This document shows, piece by piece, positions 1-10,293 of a DNA stretch of 64,000 bases. Origin of the DNA: Atopobiaceae bacterium (GTDB lineage Bacteria; Actinomycetota; Coriobacteriia; Coriobacteriales; Atopobiaceae). The notes beneath the pieces are model-generated. The model made no database searches. It worked only from the letters and a program-made list of their open reading frames with translations, and was not told where the DNA came from. Where the stretch lies: positions 1-64,000 of the forward strand of contig JAFWMH010000049.1 in NCBI GenBank assembly GCA_017510785.1, written 5' to 3'. Both the position numbers and the translations under genes were made by a program. Position 1 is the stretch's first letter. Each line of letters opens with the position of its first letter.

Positions 1-1323
<1,323 letters not shown>

Positions 1324-1530
1324 ATCAGCTACAAATTGACGGTATTGTCGAGATGACAACATCGTACGCAGGCATGCACAACACGTACCTATTGACAAGT
1401 AACAGCGGAGATAAGACGATTTCTGTCGAGCAAAGAGTTGAAAGGTCGTGATGGACGAATGAGGGCAGCCGCCCGCTCTTAAACCTTGCCCACCAGCATC
1501 ACGAAGCCTCTACCAGACCTTGGGTATGCA

Positions 1531-1564
1531 AGCCAGTCGAGTACGCAGTAGTGCTCGACTGGCT
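1531..1564. terminator. 11-bp hairpin, possible bidirectional terminator
   Basis: AGCCAGTCGAG (1531-1541) pairs perfectly with CTCGACTGGCT (1554-1564) around a 12-base loop. It lies 170 bp past the stop of the minus-strand 435-residue gene. There is only a short T run, so Rho-independent function is uncertain. Confidence 0.4.
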
Positions 1565-1732
1565 TTGCCGCGTAGTCGGTCTCCGGTTCTTTTCGTTGGT
1601 CGGCGCAAGCTACACACTGGACGGCGCGAGCTACGCACCACCCCACCCGAGCCCTAATGAACCGCATGTCTGTGACCGTGATGCGCGCGCCCGGGAATGT
1701 GACGATAGTACCGTGTACTGCCGTCACATCGC

Positions 1733-3040
1733 TTATCCCTGCTTCCTCTCGGGGTACTTGCGCAGGTAGCCCGTCAGTTTCGTGAAGCGCTTGGGGCTCT
1801 TCTTCACGTTGCGCTGGACGAACTTGAACGCGGTGTCGCAGACGGCCCTCTCGGTCGGCGCGGCGGCGTCGGGTATGAGGTCCACGCGCACCGTCAGCGG
1901 CTCGACGGTCTCGACGAACGCGACGGCCCTGCCTATGTTGAGCGCGATGACCCGCATGAGCATGTCGTCGCCCACGAGCTGCCCCTGCCCCTTGCCCTTG
2001 AGCGTCTTGACGGAGACGGCGAAGGGGTTCGCGCCCTTCGCGGCCCCGCGGCCAGCGCCGGGCTTCGGGAACTCAGTGCGCCTCCCGTCGATGTTCGCCT
2101 CGAGCAGCAGCGCGTCCCCGGGCGCGAGCTCCACGCCCTTGCGGATGCGGCGGCCCGCCGTGCCGAGGACCGCGGGCAGGGACGCGGACGCGGTCGCCTC
2201 GGCGAGCGAGCCCATGAAGGAGCCCGTGACGCCGATGTCCCTCTTGCTCGTGGCGCCGAAGCCCATCTTGAACCTGAAGTCGCTGACATTGCGGATCCAC
2301 ATGCCGCCGTGCGTCTTCGAGACCGTCTTGTACCCCACGCCCGCCATGCCGCTCATGCTCCATATCGTGGTGCAGCCCTCCGCCACCGCGGCGCCCTCCT
2401 CGAAGCCGACCACCTCCAGGGTGCCCGAGATCTCCAGCTCGGGGACGAGGGCGCTCAGCGCGTCGATGGCGTCGAGGGCCTCCCTCACGCTGGCGACTCC
2501 GTCGACGCCGTCGATGGGGACCTCGAGCTCAGCCTCGTCGGCGCCCTCGGGAGGGAGCGCGGCGAGCGCGTCGGCCAGGCCCTCGCCGAAGCCGCCGACC
2601 GGGGCGTACCCACCCAGCGCGGCGTCCCTCGCGTTCTGGTCGAGCAGGTACCAGTTGGAAAGCCTGAGCCGTGCGACGTCGCGCCATCCGCGGTACTTCT
2701 CGAAGTCGATGAAGGAGACGTCCACGCTACTGAAGTCGTCGTAGCCCCTGTCGACCTTCACGTAGACCGACCTTATCTCGTCCGTGGAGGCGATCTCAAT
2801 CTCCTCCCTGATGTAGTCCTCCAGCTGCTGCCGGAACTCGTGCGGGGAGTCATCCTTGTTGTAGACGAACGAGGCAAGGGCGTCGTACACCACGTCCACG
2901 TCGTCGCATCCGAAGAGGCGGCTGAACGGGTCGGTGAACCCGTACGCCACATAGCCGTCCGGGTCGAAGTAGAACTCCTGCTCCGACCCGTCCATCATCT
3001 CGACCCGGATGACCGCCCCGCTGTCACTCGCCACGCCCAT
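1733..3040 (-). CDS. Hypothetical protein, 435 aa, no recognised family
   Basis: The start is well supported by AAAGGAGAGG seven bases before ATG. I recognise no family. The N-terminal ~140 residues look globular and acidic. Residues ~150-205 are an acidic, Asp/Glu/Ala-rich linker with heptad-like spacing. The middle (about 215-300) is rich in Gly, Ser and aromatic residues (GVGYKTVSKTHGGMWIRN), and the C-terminus is strongly basic (KKSPKRFTKLTGYLRKYPERK). There is no signal peptide or membrane segment, so it is probably cytoplasmic. GC content is clearly higher than in the genes after 4.4 kb, which together with the lack of a family suggests accessory DNA. It is a single-gene transcription unit. 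Confidence 0.7.
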   Translation of the reverse strand: MGVASDSGAVIRVEMMDGSEQEFYFDPDGYVAYGFTDPFSRLFGCDDVDVVYDALASFVYNKDDSPHEFRQQLEDYIREEIEIASTDEIRSVYVKVDRGYDDFSSVDVSFIDFEKYRGWRDVARLRLSNWYLLDQNARDAALGGYAPVGGFGEGLADALAALPPEGADEAELEVPIDGVDGVASVREALDAIDALSALVPELEISGTLEVVGFEEGAAVAEGCTTIWSMSGMAGVGYKTVSKTHGGMWIRNVSDFRFKMGFGATSKRDIGVTGSFMGSLAEATASASLPAVLGTAGRRIRKGVELAPGDALLLEANIDGRRTEFPKPGAGRGAAKGANPFAVSVKTLKGKGQGQLVGDDMLMRVIALNIGRAVAFVETVEPLTVRVDLIPDAAAPTERAVCDTAFKFVQRNVKKSPKRFTKLTGYLRKYPERKQG

Positions 3041-3211
3041 GGACCTCTCCTTTCAAACTACACCGTCCTTAGTAAGACTATAGCATCAACGGATGGGAGC
3101 ATACGGGAGTTCGGCCGTCATGCCGGCGGGCGGCGTGTTCATGCCGTGCACCGGCTTAACCGACTGTATTACACTGGGTGCGGGACTTGCGATACGTAAA
3201 GGAGGATGCTG

Positions 3212-3391
3212 ATGAGAGAAGACGTCGACGCCCTGAGGGAGAGCCTCATCGACTTGTGCGGCACCGCGGCCGCAGCGGGCTTTGGACCCGCGCTCTTGGG
3301 CGTCGCGGACATAGAGTCCGCAGGCCCGGAGGAGCTGCTAAGGATCGCGTCGATCCTCGGCGTCGATCCGGGCACCTACGAGGCTCGATGA
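3212..3391 (+). CDS. Small hypothetical protein, 59 aa
   Basis: GGAGG at 3201-3205 sits six bases before ATG at 3212; an in-frame ATG at 3206 directly abuts the ribosome site and is unlikely to be used. The protein MREDVDALRESLIDLCG... is mildly acidic and helix-rich, with no membrane segment, and ends in a motif reading LRIASILGVDPGTYEAR that resembles a small helical adaptor. It is divergent from the 435-residue gene and shares its high GC. A GC-rich hairpin (3425-3449) follows 33 bases after the stop. Function unknown. Confidence 0.6.
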   Translation: MREDVDALRESLIDLCGTAAAAGFGPALLGVADIESAGPEELLRIASILGVDPGTYEAR

Positions 3392-3829
3392 AGGTTTGCC
3401 GGCCAGCCGTTGGCAGGCGTTTCCGGGCGCGCCGTCGAACGACGCGCCCCGAAGACAATCTCCGTACCACGTGGCACACGCGTTCCCAACTCGTGAGAGA
3501 CAAGCTATGACCATCCATGTTGGCCCTGCCTCCGCGACGCGCGGCGTGCCGGTGTCATCTCGCATGGCGATGACGAAATCGGCGCTCTGCGAGGGGATTT
3601 CCAATGGCGCAGCCGATGCATGAATCACTGGCATAGCCCGTGATTCCCTCTTGGAGTCAGCGCGGCAGACGGTCCCCATCCGCAATCCGCGCTCGGCCAT
3701 GCGCATGGTGCAATCTTCCAAGACGCGGTGCGCCACGGCGTCCATACTGTCTGCGTGTAAGTCATGCACGCCCAATCCGAATGTGACAAAAGCCATCCCG
3801 TTGTCACGCACCAACGTAATCAGATGCAA
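3338..3829 (-). CDS. Doubtful ORF, possible decayed gene
   Basis: A 163-residue frame with TTG as the first usable start and no clear ribosome site. The first ~130 residues (beginning MHLITLVRDNGMAF) have protein-like composition and could be a remnant, but the last ~30 residues run antisense through the end of the better supported 59-aa gene and through its terminator hairpin. I recognise no family. It is listed because nothing else explains 3450-3830. Confidence 0.25.
   Translation of the reverse strand: MHLITLVRDNGMAFVTFGLGVHDLHADSMDAVAHRVLEDCTMRMAERGLRMGTVCRADSKRESRAMPVIHASAAPLEIPSQSADFVIAMRDDTGTPRVAEAGPTWMVIACLSRVGNACATWYGDCLRGASFDGAPGNACQRLAGKPSSSLVGARIDAEDRRDP
3425..3449 (+). terminator. 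GC-rich hairpin after the 59-aa gene
   Basis: GGGCG and CGTCG (left arm with a three-base bulge) pair with CGACG and CGCCC (right arm) around an AA loop. There is no T tract after it, so it may only stabilise the 3' end. Confidence 0.35.
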
Positions 3830-3851
3830 GCACGCGAGTCCTAACGAACAA

Positions 3852-4154
3852 CTATTCTTCTACTTTGCGATACAAGATGATCGTACTATCTCCCACAGTC
3901 TCCACATGCTTGGTAATACAGCCAAGCTGAGTTCCCAAACGCATGACAGCCGTTGCCTTTTGGGGCGCCCTGATGTTGCGGATTCCCATTGCAATAACAT
4001 CTTGCGTAGTGACGCCTTTGCCCTGCGTCGGCATCCTCTTGCATACCTCAGCAACAAGTATTTCATTTTCTAGGCGCGAAAGACTTTTCCTCCGCTTTCT
4101 TATAATGCCAGAGCGTCTATGGCCGAGCTCCGGGTCTCGTTGATAAAGGACCAC
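3852..4154 (-). CDS. Hypothetical protein, 100 aa, low support
   Basis: The frame begins with GTG at 4154 and has no good ribosome site. From about residue 27 the sequence (ENEILVAEVCKRMPTQGKG, then a stretch containing TTQDVIAMGIRNI) looks like a real folded domain, possibly a small winged-helix or helix-turn-helix unit. The basic N-terminal 25 residues look less convincing, so the gene may be N-terminally truncated. It lies just upstream, in the same direction, of the doubtful 163-residue ORF; the two could be pieces of one decayed gene. Confidence 0.35.
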   Translation of the reverse strand: MVLYQRDPELGHRRSGIIRKRRKSLSRLENEILVAEVCKRMPTQGKGVTTQDVIAMGIRNIRAPQKATAVMRLGTQLGCITKHVETVGDSTIILYRKVEE

Positions 4155-4426
4155 CAGACGCTCTTGCGTCTTGCTGTTGGCTTCTCCACATGCCGCAGCA
4201 TGCCACTACTCCCCCGAAAAGCTTGATTAAACCCTAGTCTGTAACGCACTCGTCGTAAAGAGGCGTTCGGCGAGCGTAGCATATGCCACGAGAGCGGGGC
4301 GTTTATCTCGCACGAAAACGCTTGATATTCCAAACTGTCATACCCAACTTGGCAATTCTTCCTTGTTTACGCCGCCATACGTGGTAAATCTATAGGTGGG
4401 AAGGCATCGGCGACGGAGGGCGGGAA

Positions 4427-5023
4427 ATGAACAGTCGATTCGCAGAGACCCTCAAAAAGCTGAGGGCGGAGAGAGGGCTCTCGCAGGTAGAGCTCGCGAA
4501 CATGGCGTACGTCACCCAGCCCGCCGTCGCCCGGTGGGAGAAGGGCAACCGTCTGCCGAGTGCCGAAATGATAACACGGCTCGCCCAATGCTTGGACGTT
4601 GATGTTCGCAAGCTGCTAAGCATCGCAACGGAGGACGAGGTCCCCAACGTCATTATGGTGGAGGACAGAGAGGTCATCCTAAACGGGGGCTTGTCTGTTT
4701 TGGGAAAGGTATTGCCGGACGCCTCAGTAGTTGGCTTCGAGTGGCCGGCCGTGGCCTTGGACTACGCTCGGGAAAACCGCGTTTCGTTGGCCTTCCTCGA
4801 TATCGAGCTGGGTACCGAGAGCGGATTCGAACTATGCCGCGAGCTTCTTGCGATAAACCCACGCACAAATGTGGTGTACCTCACCGCATACGCTGACTAC
4901 GCCCTCGACGCCTGGAGCACCGGCGCCAGCGGATTCATGCTCAAGCCCATCACGGACGAGGCCGTGCGCGCGCAGCTCGCGAATCTTCGATACCCGTTCC
5001 CAATGGGAGACAAAAGCAAATGA
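4427..5023 (+). CDS. Response regulator with N-terminal XRE helix-turn-helix and C-terminal receiver domain
   Basis: Start ATG at 4427 follows GGAGGGCGGGAA. Residues ~4-60 form an XRE/Cro-type DNA-binding domain (LRAERGLSQVELANMAYVT, then VARWEKGNRLPS). Residues ~73-190 form a CheY-like receiver: acidic pair E79/D80, phosphoacceptor D125 in AFLDIELG, T153 in YLTAYA, and K173 in MLKPI. Ordinary response regulators have the receiver first and a GerE, OmpR or LytTR output last; here the order is reversed and the output is a repressor-type fold. Its stop overlaps the start of the next gene by four bases, so it is translationally coupled to the LytS-like kinase, its probable partner. Confidence 0.88.
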   Translation: MNSRFAETLKKLRAERGLSQVELANMAYVTQPAVARWEKGNRLPSAEMITRLAQCLDVDVRKLLSIATEDEVPNVIMVEDREVILNGGLSVLGKVLPDASVVGFEWPAVALDYARENRVSLAFLDIELGTESGFELCRELLAINPRTNVVYLTAYADYALDAWSTGASGFMLKPITDEAVRAQLANLRYPFPMGDKSK

Positions 5024-6285
5024 TCGAATTGAGCGCGTACATCGCCGCCACCGCAATAATTAGCACTGTTATGGTGGTGGCAGTACTCGGCCTTGGACTC
5101 GCCACCGTTTTGCCAGGCACAGACCAATGGAGCAAGCGCTTCTTCCTATGCTTCTTTGCGATTCTCGAGCTATGCGTGTTCGCCCTCACGGCAGATGTAG
5201 TCTCCTACGGCGTCCCGGCCTTCAATCCATTCATAAAAGCGGCGGATTTTCTGCTTTCGTTGCTCCTTTCGATTCCCGTAACCATGCCAACATTCTTTTT
5301 GGCACACTGCTGCGAGGAAGACCTGCGCACGAACACGCTCCTGCGCGCTACACTCGCCATGTGGGTGGTGTACGCCGCCTTGACGGTACTCTCACCATTC
5401 ACAGATGCCTTTTGTTACTACTCGCCGTATAACGAATTCCACATCGGCCCCTGGTACCCGTTGCTCGTCGCTCCCCTCTTGGCAATTTTAACCTTGGAGT
5501 TACTCACCGTAGTTCGCTGGCGAAACAGGCTCTCCAAAAAACGCCTCCGCGCCTTCCTCGTTTTCCTTATTCCACTTTTGGCGTCCATAATCGTACACAT
5601 GTGCACGCCCGCTTTCGAACTCGTATACGTCGGAGTAACCATCTCGTCGTTCGCCATGTTCATCATCGTTGTTTCGGATCAAATAGATCAATACATGGTC
5701 CTTCAGCAAGAAACCGCGCAGCAACGCGCCAGAATCGCAGTACTCCAAATGCGTCCCCACTTCATCCACAACACCATGACGAGCATCTACTACCTTTGCG
5801 AACAGGACCCCAAAGAGGCGCAACGCATCACCATGGACTTCAATACCTACCTACGCAAGAATTTCAATGCAATCGTAAAAGATGAGACAATACCCTTCGC
5901 AGAGGAACTCGAGCACACCCGTGCGTATCTCGCCGTGGAGCAGGCGCAGTATGCGAGCAAGCTCGTCATCGAATTCGACGTGTCGCACGAGCAGTTCCTC
6001 CTGCCACCCCTCACGCTCCAGCCCCTCGCAGAGAATGCCGTCAAGCATGGCATGCGGCCCGAAACCGTTCCCCTACACGTTACCATACAAAGTCGAAAGG
6101 TAGGCTCCACCAGTGAGGTCATCGTGGAGGACAACGGCCCCGGGTTCGATCCTGCCATCGCCGACAACCCGCACACCACGTTGGCCAACATTCGGCAACG
6201 TCTTGAAATGATGTGCGGCGGACGACTCGAGTTCGATCCTCGCGAGGGCGGCGGCACCGTGGCGCGGATTACGATACCTTCGTGA
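5020..6285 (+). CDS. LytS/YehU-type sensor histidine kinase
   Basis: A 421-residue membrane kinase overlapping the regulator by ATGA. About six hydrophobic segments occupy residues 5-220, followed by a short coiled linker (QQETAQQRARIAVLQ). The His_kinase (PF06580) box is RPHFIHNTMTS, with H247 the likely phosphoacceptor; this class normally reads PHFLFN. The ATPase part has an N box (PLAENAVKHGM) and G box (VEDNGPGFD), then a final GGGTVARITIP. Kinases of this class usually pair with LytTR regulators; this one is paired with an XRE-receiver protein. No ligand-binding domain other than the membrane bundle is visible, so the signal is unknown. Confidence 0.92.
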   Translation: MIELSAYIAATAIISTVMVVAVLGLGLATVLPGTDQWSKRFFLCFFAILELCVFALTADVVSYGVPAFNPFIKAADFLLSLLLSIPVTMPTFFLAHCCEEDLRTNTLLRATLAMWVVYAALTVLSPFTDAFCYYSPYNEFHIGPWYPLLVAPLLAILTLELLTVVRWRNRLSKKRLRAFLVFLIPLLASIIVHMCTPAFELVYVGVTISSFAMFIIVVSDQIDQYMVLQQETAQQRARIAVLQMRPHFIHNTMTSIYYLCEQDPKEAQRITMDFNTYLRKNFNAIVKDETIPFAEELEHTRAYLAVEQAQYASKLVIEFDVSHEQFLLPPLTLQPLAENAVKHGMRPETVPLHVTIQSRKVGSTSEVIVEDNGPGFDPAIADNPHTTLANIRQRLEMMCGGRLEFDPREGGGTVARITIPS

Positions 6286-6301
6286 GGAAGGCGTGGTCGC
6301 G

Positions 6302-6396
6302 CAAGACATCACGCGCGTTCGGGGAGCACGCCGCCACCTGCGCTTGCTGCTCCTGTTGCTCAAGACGTCACGCACGTTCGGGGAGCACACCGCCAC
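6302..6396. repeat. 36-bp direct duplication of the 3' end of the FBPase gene
   Basis: Bases 6302-6337 and 6361-6396 are near-identical (CAAGACATCACGC.. versus CAAGACGTCACGC.., both ending GGAGCAC.CCGCCAC) with about four differences. The second copy includes the final codons of the FBPase gene; the first lies in the 82-base convergent spacer after the kinase. It looks like a local duplication. Confidence 0.75.
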
Positions 6397-8266
6397 GATA
6401 GGCGACGAGCAGCTCCGAAAGGTCCTCGATTTGCTCACGGATGCTCACACCGTCGTCGGTGGCGGCGACGCTTGCCGGATGTGCGGTTTTGTCGTCAATC
6501 ACCTGCTCGTGCGCACTGGCGATGTCGGTGTTTCCGGTAAGCGCAGCCTCGACGCCTGCAAACGGGCGATGGGCCTTCAGGCGCACACCGTTGCGGTCGG
6601 CAATGAGCGTGTAGCCAGCAATGCCCGTGGTTTTGTGATACGCGCTGCAAAAGCCACCGTCAATAACTAGGAGCTTCCCGTTCGCACGCACGGGCGTATC
6701 GCCGTCCACCTCGTGCACTGGCGTGTGACCATTCACGATGTGCACACCCTCGCCCACCAAACCAAACTCGGCGAGTACCTTGCTTGCCACCGCTTCGTCA
6801 CGTGAGAGGTCGAAGTAGGGGTCTTGTGGTTCCACCCAAGTGCTTTTATCTGCCACGTACGCCCGCTCGAACGTCTTCATGAGACGTCCCGCCAGCGGCG
6901 AATGGTCGCCACACCACAGGTACCACATCCAGTCCAGCGCTAACTCGTCGCCCGTCGTCCACGCCTTGCGCGCAATGCGGTCGGCATAGTCCAGGTACTC
7001 CTTGCCGCGCAGCTCGTGTCCGCCGCGAATCACCATAGCGAACTCGCCCGACTCGTCGAGTGGCACGCAGCCGTGGAACAACAGCATACCGTTGCTAACT
7101 TTATATATAGAGCCGTGGTCGAAGAAGAACTGAACATGGGCGCGCAAGCGATCGGAATCGGCAAACGCCGCCTTGAAGCCGTCCATCACGCGACGCTCGC
7201 CCTCACTCAGGCGCGACGGGTGCGACAGGTCCAGCGTGGGGAAATCGGTAGTGGAGAGCGGCCAGTCGCGTCCGTCGATGCACACCGTACCGGCAGCGAC
7301 GTCGATGTTCCCAAGCAAACAGCGACCCTCCATGTGCCAGTTGGGATGCCGTTCGATGGTTTGCTCCATGAGCTTGAACAAAATGACGTTTATAGCCTTT
7401 TCCATGCGATGCGTCGCGCTCTTACCCGGCTCGTTCGCATACGTCTCGTCAGCAAAAATCGCCAGTTCGCGCAAAGAGACGCCGTAGCTACTCTCCAGTA
7501 TGTCGAACGTGTTGTAATGGACGCACGTGCGCACGACCTGAGCAATGCACACCTCGCTGCCAGCAGCCGCGCCCATCCAGGCGATGTCGTGATTGCCCCA
7601 CTGAATGTCCACGTTGTCGTATGCCATAAGCTCGTCCACAATGCGGTCGGCCCGTGCGCCACGGTCGTACACGTCGCCCACCACGTGCAGCCGCGTAACG
7701 GCCAGCCGCTTAATCAGGCGCGTGATGGAGCGAATAAAGTCGTCAGACGCACCGGTAGCGATAATCGAGTCGATAATGCGCTCGTGGTACACGTGATGAG
7801 CCGAATCCTTGCCCAGGCTTATGTGCAGTAGCTCATCAATTATGTATCCGTATGCTTCGGGCATCAGCTTGCGCACGCGACTGCGGGTGTAATTATCCGA
7901 AAGGCGTCGGGCGAGGTTGCACAGGTGCTTGAGCACCGCATCGTACCACGCGCTGCTGATTGTGCCCTCGCGATGCAGCATTGCGAGCTTCTCGTCGGGA
8001 TAATATATGAGCGTGCAGAGGTCGGCGCGCGTCTTCTCGTCGAGCTCTTCGCCAAAAAGCGCGTTCACGCGTTCGCGGATAACACCTGAGCAGTTGTTCA
8101 GGATGTGCGTAAACGCCTCCAGCTCGCCATGAATGTCGCTCATGAAGTGCTCGGTCGCGCACGGCAGGTTTAGAATCGCCTCCAAATTAATGATTTCAGT
8201 ATAGGCCGCCTGCCGCGTGGGAAACTGTTGCGAAAGCAGTCGCAAATACTTAAGGTCGTTGCTCAT
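6368..8266 (-). CDS. fbp: Fructose-1,6-bisphosphatase, class III
   Basis: A 632-residue protein of the Firmicutes-type class III FBPase family (PF06874), about the usual length, converting fructose 1,6-bisphosphate to fructose 6-phosphate in gluconeogenesis. Metallophosphatase motifs are visible: HFMSDIHGE near residue 40, VVGDVYDRG near 175, WGNHDIAWMG near 205 and NGHTPV near 540. I chose ATG 8266 because GAGGAG precedes it; the frame stays open for 17 more codons upstream without a ribosome site. It is transcribed alone and convergent with the kinase gene. The 3' end has been duplicated locally. Confidence 0.95.
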   Translation of the reverse strand: MSNDLKYLRLLSQQFPTRQAAYTEIINLEAILNLPCATEHFMSDIHGELEAFTHILNNCSGVIRERVNALFGEELDEKTRADLCTLIYYPDEKLAMLHREGTISSAWYDAVLKHLCNLARRLSDNYTRSRVRKLMPEAYGYIIDELLHISLGKDSAHHVYHERIIDSIIATGASDDFIRSITRLIKRLAVTRLHVVGDVYDRGARADRIVDELMAYDNVDIQWGNHDIAWMGAAAGSEVCIAQVVRTCVHYNTFDILESSYGVSLRELAIFADETYANEPGKSATHRMEKAINVILFKLMEQTIERHPNWHMEGRCLLGNIDVAAGTVCIDGRDWPLSTTDFPTLDLSHPSRLSEGERRVMDGFKAAFADSDRLRAHVQFFFDHGSIYKVSNGMLLFHGCVPLDESGEFAMVIRGGHELRGKEYLDYADRIARKAWTTGDELALDWMWYLWCGDHSPLAGRLMKTFERAYVADKSTWVEPQDPYFDLSRDEAVASKVLAEFGLVGEGVHIVNGHTPVHEVDGDTPVRANGKLLVIDGGFCSAYHKTTGIAGYTLIADRNGVRLKAHRPFAGVEAALTGNTDIASAHEQVIDDKTAHPASVAATDDGVSIREQIEDLSELLVAYRGGVLPERA

Positions 8267-8440
8267 GGTCGCTCCTCGAGTTGGTAGGTTTCGCGGGACG
8301 CACTCCACATGCCACATCTTACATCTTCTTTAATCAAGTAGCGTAGTGATTGCCTCCACCTCTACGGCAGGCACAATTGAACCTTTTTGATAATGTCACC
8401 GTTTCACGTCCACCGCAGCATCCCGTCGCTTCCAACCAAG

Positions 8441-9775
8441 CTAAATAACGCCATTGACCCGCGCAAGTTCCTCGGCCGTGCCCTCGTCAATGAGGCGCAG
8501 CATTATTGCGGCGAACTGATAGTCAAACTGCGTCCCCAGCCCCTTCGCGATTTCGTTTCTCACCTTTTGCACGTCGAGCGCGTTACGATAGCTTCGGGTC
8601 GAGGTCATGGCATCGTAGGCATCGGCCACAGCGATAACGCGAGCAATCACGGGAATATCCTCGCCCGCGAGTCCATCGGGGTAGCCGCGTCCGTCGTAGC
8701 GCTCATGATGGTAGCGCGCACCGATGCGCAGATAGGGCGACTGCTTGATGCTAGAAAGGATTTGATCACCGTACACCGGATGAAGCTTGATTTGCTCGAA
8801 TTCCTCGTCGGTCAACCTTCCAGGCTTATTGATAACATCGTCGGGGACGCCGATTTTTCCGACATCGTGTAAAAGCGCCGAAAAATAGACCTTGTTACAT
8901 TCCTCTTCCGAAAAACCGGCCTCCTCCGCAATCCGTCGCGAAAGCACGGCAACACGCATGGAGTGGCCGTGCGTGTACTTGTCTTTTGCGTCAATGGCGT
9001 TAGCCAGAGCTTCGGCGGTCTCCTCGAACTGCGCGGCCTCCCGCTTCTCGGCCTCCTTGTAGAACTCGAGCTCACGGGTCCTTGCCTGCCCCACCTCTTC
9101 GCCAAGAGCCGTGAGTGCATACACGTAGAATACGTTCACCACGACAACTAAGGTCATGCTAATTAGTGATACCCCATAGTGAAGGTATTGGATAATAGCC
9201 GCTATGGTCGGCAGAAAAACGCTGACCTCCAAGGCGTTAACGAGCTTATTCTTCAGCCTGCTGTGATACTTCATGAGCACCGACTCGAGAATAATCACCA
9301 TAAGGAACGGCGGAACGTAGCTGAACACGTTTCCAGCCGCTCGCTCATAGTAGTTGTGCGCGTCGAAGGTATAGTAAAAGCCGTTGAATTGCGTAGCGAT
9401 AATCATGGCAGTGCCGACGAAAAACGTAACGTCACACAACACTAGTCGGCGTGGCGGCTTTTCGAGTCCGCCTTCGTTTAAGTAAAGATCCTTCATAAAG
9501 GACGTAACCAGCAGCAAAACCAGAAGAATCAAAAAATACGTCATGCCGTTGCTAATGCGCACTATAAAGCCCCCGAACGCGCTCTCGTCACCACGATATA
9601 AATACGAGAGGCGATCGAAGATGAGCTGAAACATCGACGCAACTTCCATGAGAGCAAGGATGGAGCGCCGTTTAACAGACAAAAACCTTGGCATGAGAGT
9701 CATGATTGTTAAGATGCCGCAACTGCCGCTCAAGAACAGCATCATGTCGAGCTGATGCGCACGTATAAAGTCCAC
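8441..9775 (-). CDS. Membrane HD-GYP cyclic-di-GMP phosphodiesterase
   Basis: A 444-residue protein. The N-terminal ~215 residues contain six or seven hydrophobic segments, then a short helical linker (EFYKEAEKREAAQFEETAE), then an HD-GYP domain at about 235-430. Both signature motifs are intact: ALLHDVGKIGVPD (HD) and HHERYDGRGYPDG (GYP), so c-di-GMP hydrolysis is expected. GTG at 9775 is preferred because AAGGG precedes it; the frame extends 34 codons further without support. With the GGDEF cyclase at 11.9 kb it indicates a working c-di-GMP circuit. Confidence 0.9.
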   Translation of the reverse strand: MDFIRAHQLDMMLFLSGSCGILTIMTLMPRFLSVKRRSILALMEVASMFQLIFDRLSYLYRGDESAFGGFIVRISNGMTYFLILLVLLLVTSFMKDLYLNEGGLEKPPRRLVLCDVTFFVGTAMIIATQFNGFYYTFDAHNYYERAAGNVFSYVPPFLMVIILESVLMKYHSRLKNKLVNALEVSVFLPTIAAIIQYLHYGVSLISMTLVVVVNVFYVYALTALGEEVGQARTRELEFYKEAEKREAAQFEETAEALANAIDAKDKYTHGHSMRVAVLSRRIAEEAGFSEEECNKVYFSALLHDVGKIGVPDDVINKPGRLTDEEFEQIKLHPVYGDQILSSIKQSPYLRIGARYHHERYDGRGYPDGLAGEDIPVIARVIAVADAYDAMTSTRSYRNALDVQKVRNEIAKGLGTQFDYQFAAIMLRLIDEGTAEELARVNGVI

Positions 9776-9963
9776 GGAATGCCCTTCGCGCCAACGGTTT
9801 CGTCCATTCCTACATAATAATACAAATGAGCGAGGGAACGGACGCCGTATCCCGCCCCTCGTATAGGGGATGGTCAAATCGAAAGACTACCGGGGGCAGG
9901 TACGCTATGTTCTTCAACTCAACGTCATTCACATGCCTCGCATACAAAAATCTCACATACAGA

Positions 9964-10122
9964 CGCGCGGGCAAGCACCTGCTCATAGCCATAGACGAAG
10001 TAACGAGCACTGAATACATGAGGGTTTTTGCAGCGTCTTTCCAAGTATTCCTTCGTCAAAACCTCCCCGTCTTCTTGCTCATGACGGGTCTTTACGAGAA
10101 CATCAACGAGCTTCAAAACGAA
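9964..10122 (+). pseudogene. Fragment of an AAA-type ATPase gene
   Basis: One frame reads RAGKHLLIAIDEV followed by a block containing FLRQNLPVFLLMTGLYENI. These match the Walker B (LLIAIDEV) and following helix/strand of a common bacterial ATP-binding (AAA_16-like) family. There is no Walker A part upstream and the similarity stops at LQNE, after which the frame is unrelated. No start or ribosome site is present. About 53 codons therefore survive from a gene of about 400, on the strand opposite to both neighbours. Call based on remembered family sequence. Confidence 0.55.
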
Positions 10123-10190
10123 ATTACTCGTAACGCAGCCAGGGCACACGAGCGCAGGCTCGCTCATCAATCGTCGTAAAACGAAATACT

Positions 10191-10293
10191 CGTTCGCCCA
10201 CATGGCTCGCCCTTGGCCTCACAAGATTCGGCGCAAGCACCCTGGCCTTAAGGAAGGTGTTCGTTCGCACACGCGGCTCGCCCTTGGCCTCAC
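10191..10293. repeat. 32-bp direct duplication at the 3' end of the lyase gene
   Basis: 10191-10222 and 10262-10293 share CGTTCGC.CACA..GGCTCGCCCTTGGCCTCAC with three differences, 71 bp apart. The second copy reaches the stop codon of the downstream minus-strand gene. The rest of the spacer (9776-10190) holds only the ATPase fragment. Confidence 0.7.

Noticed and set aside
1479..1727. 82-codon minus-strand ORF
   Set aside because: No ribosome site, unlike-protein composition, and it runs through a terminator hairpin.
4100..4333. 77-codon minus-strand ORF
   Set aside because: No ribosome site or family pattern; the spacer 4155-4426 probably holds the promoter of the regulator-kinase pair.
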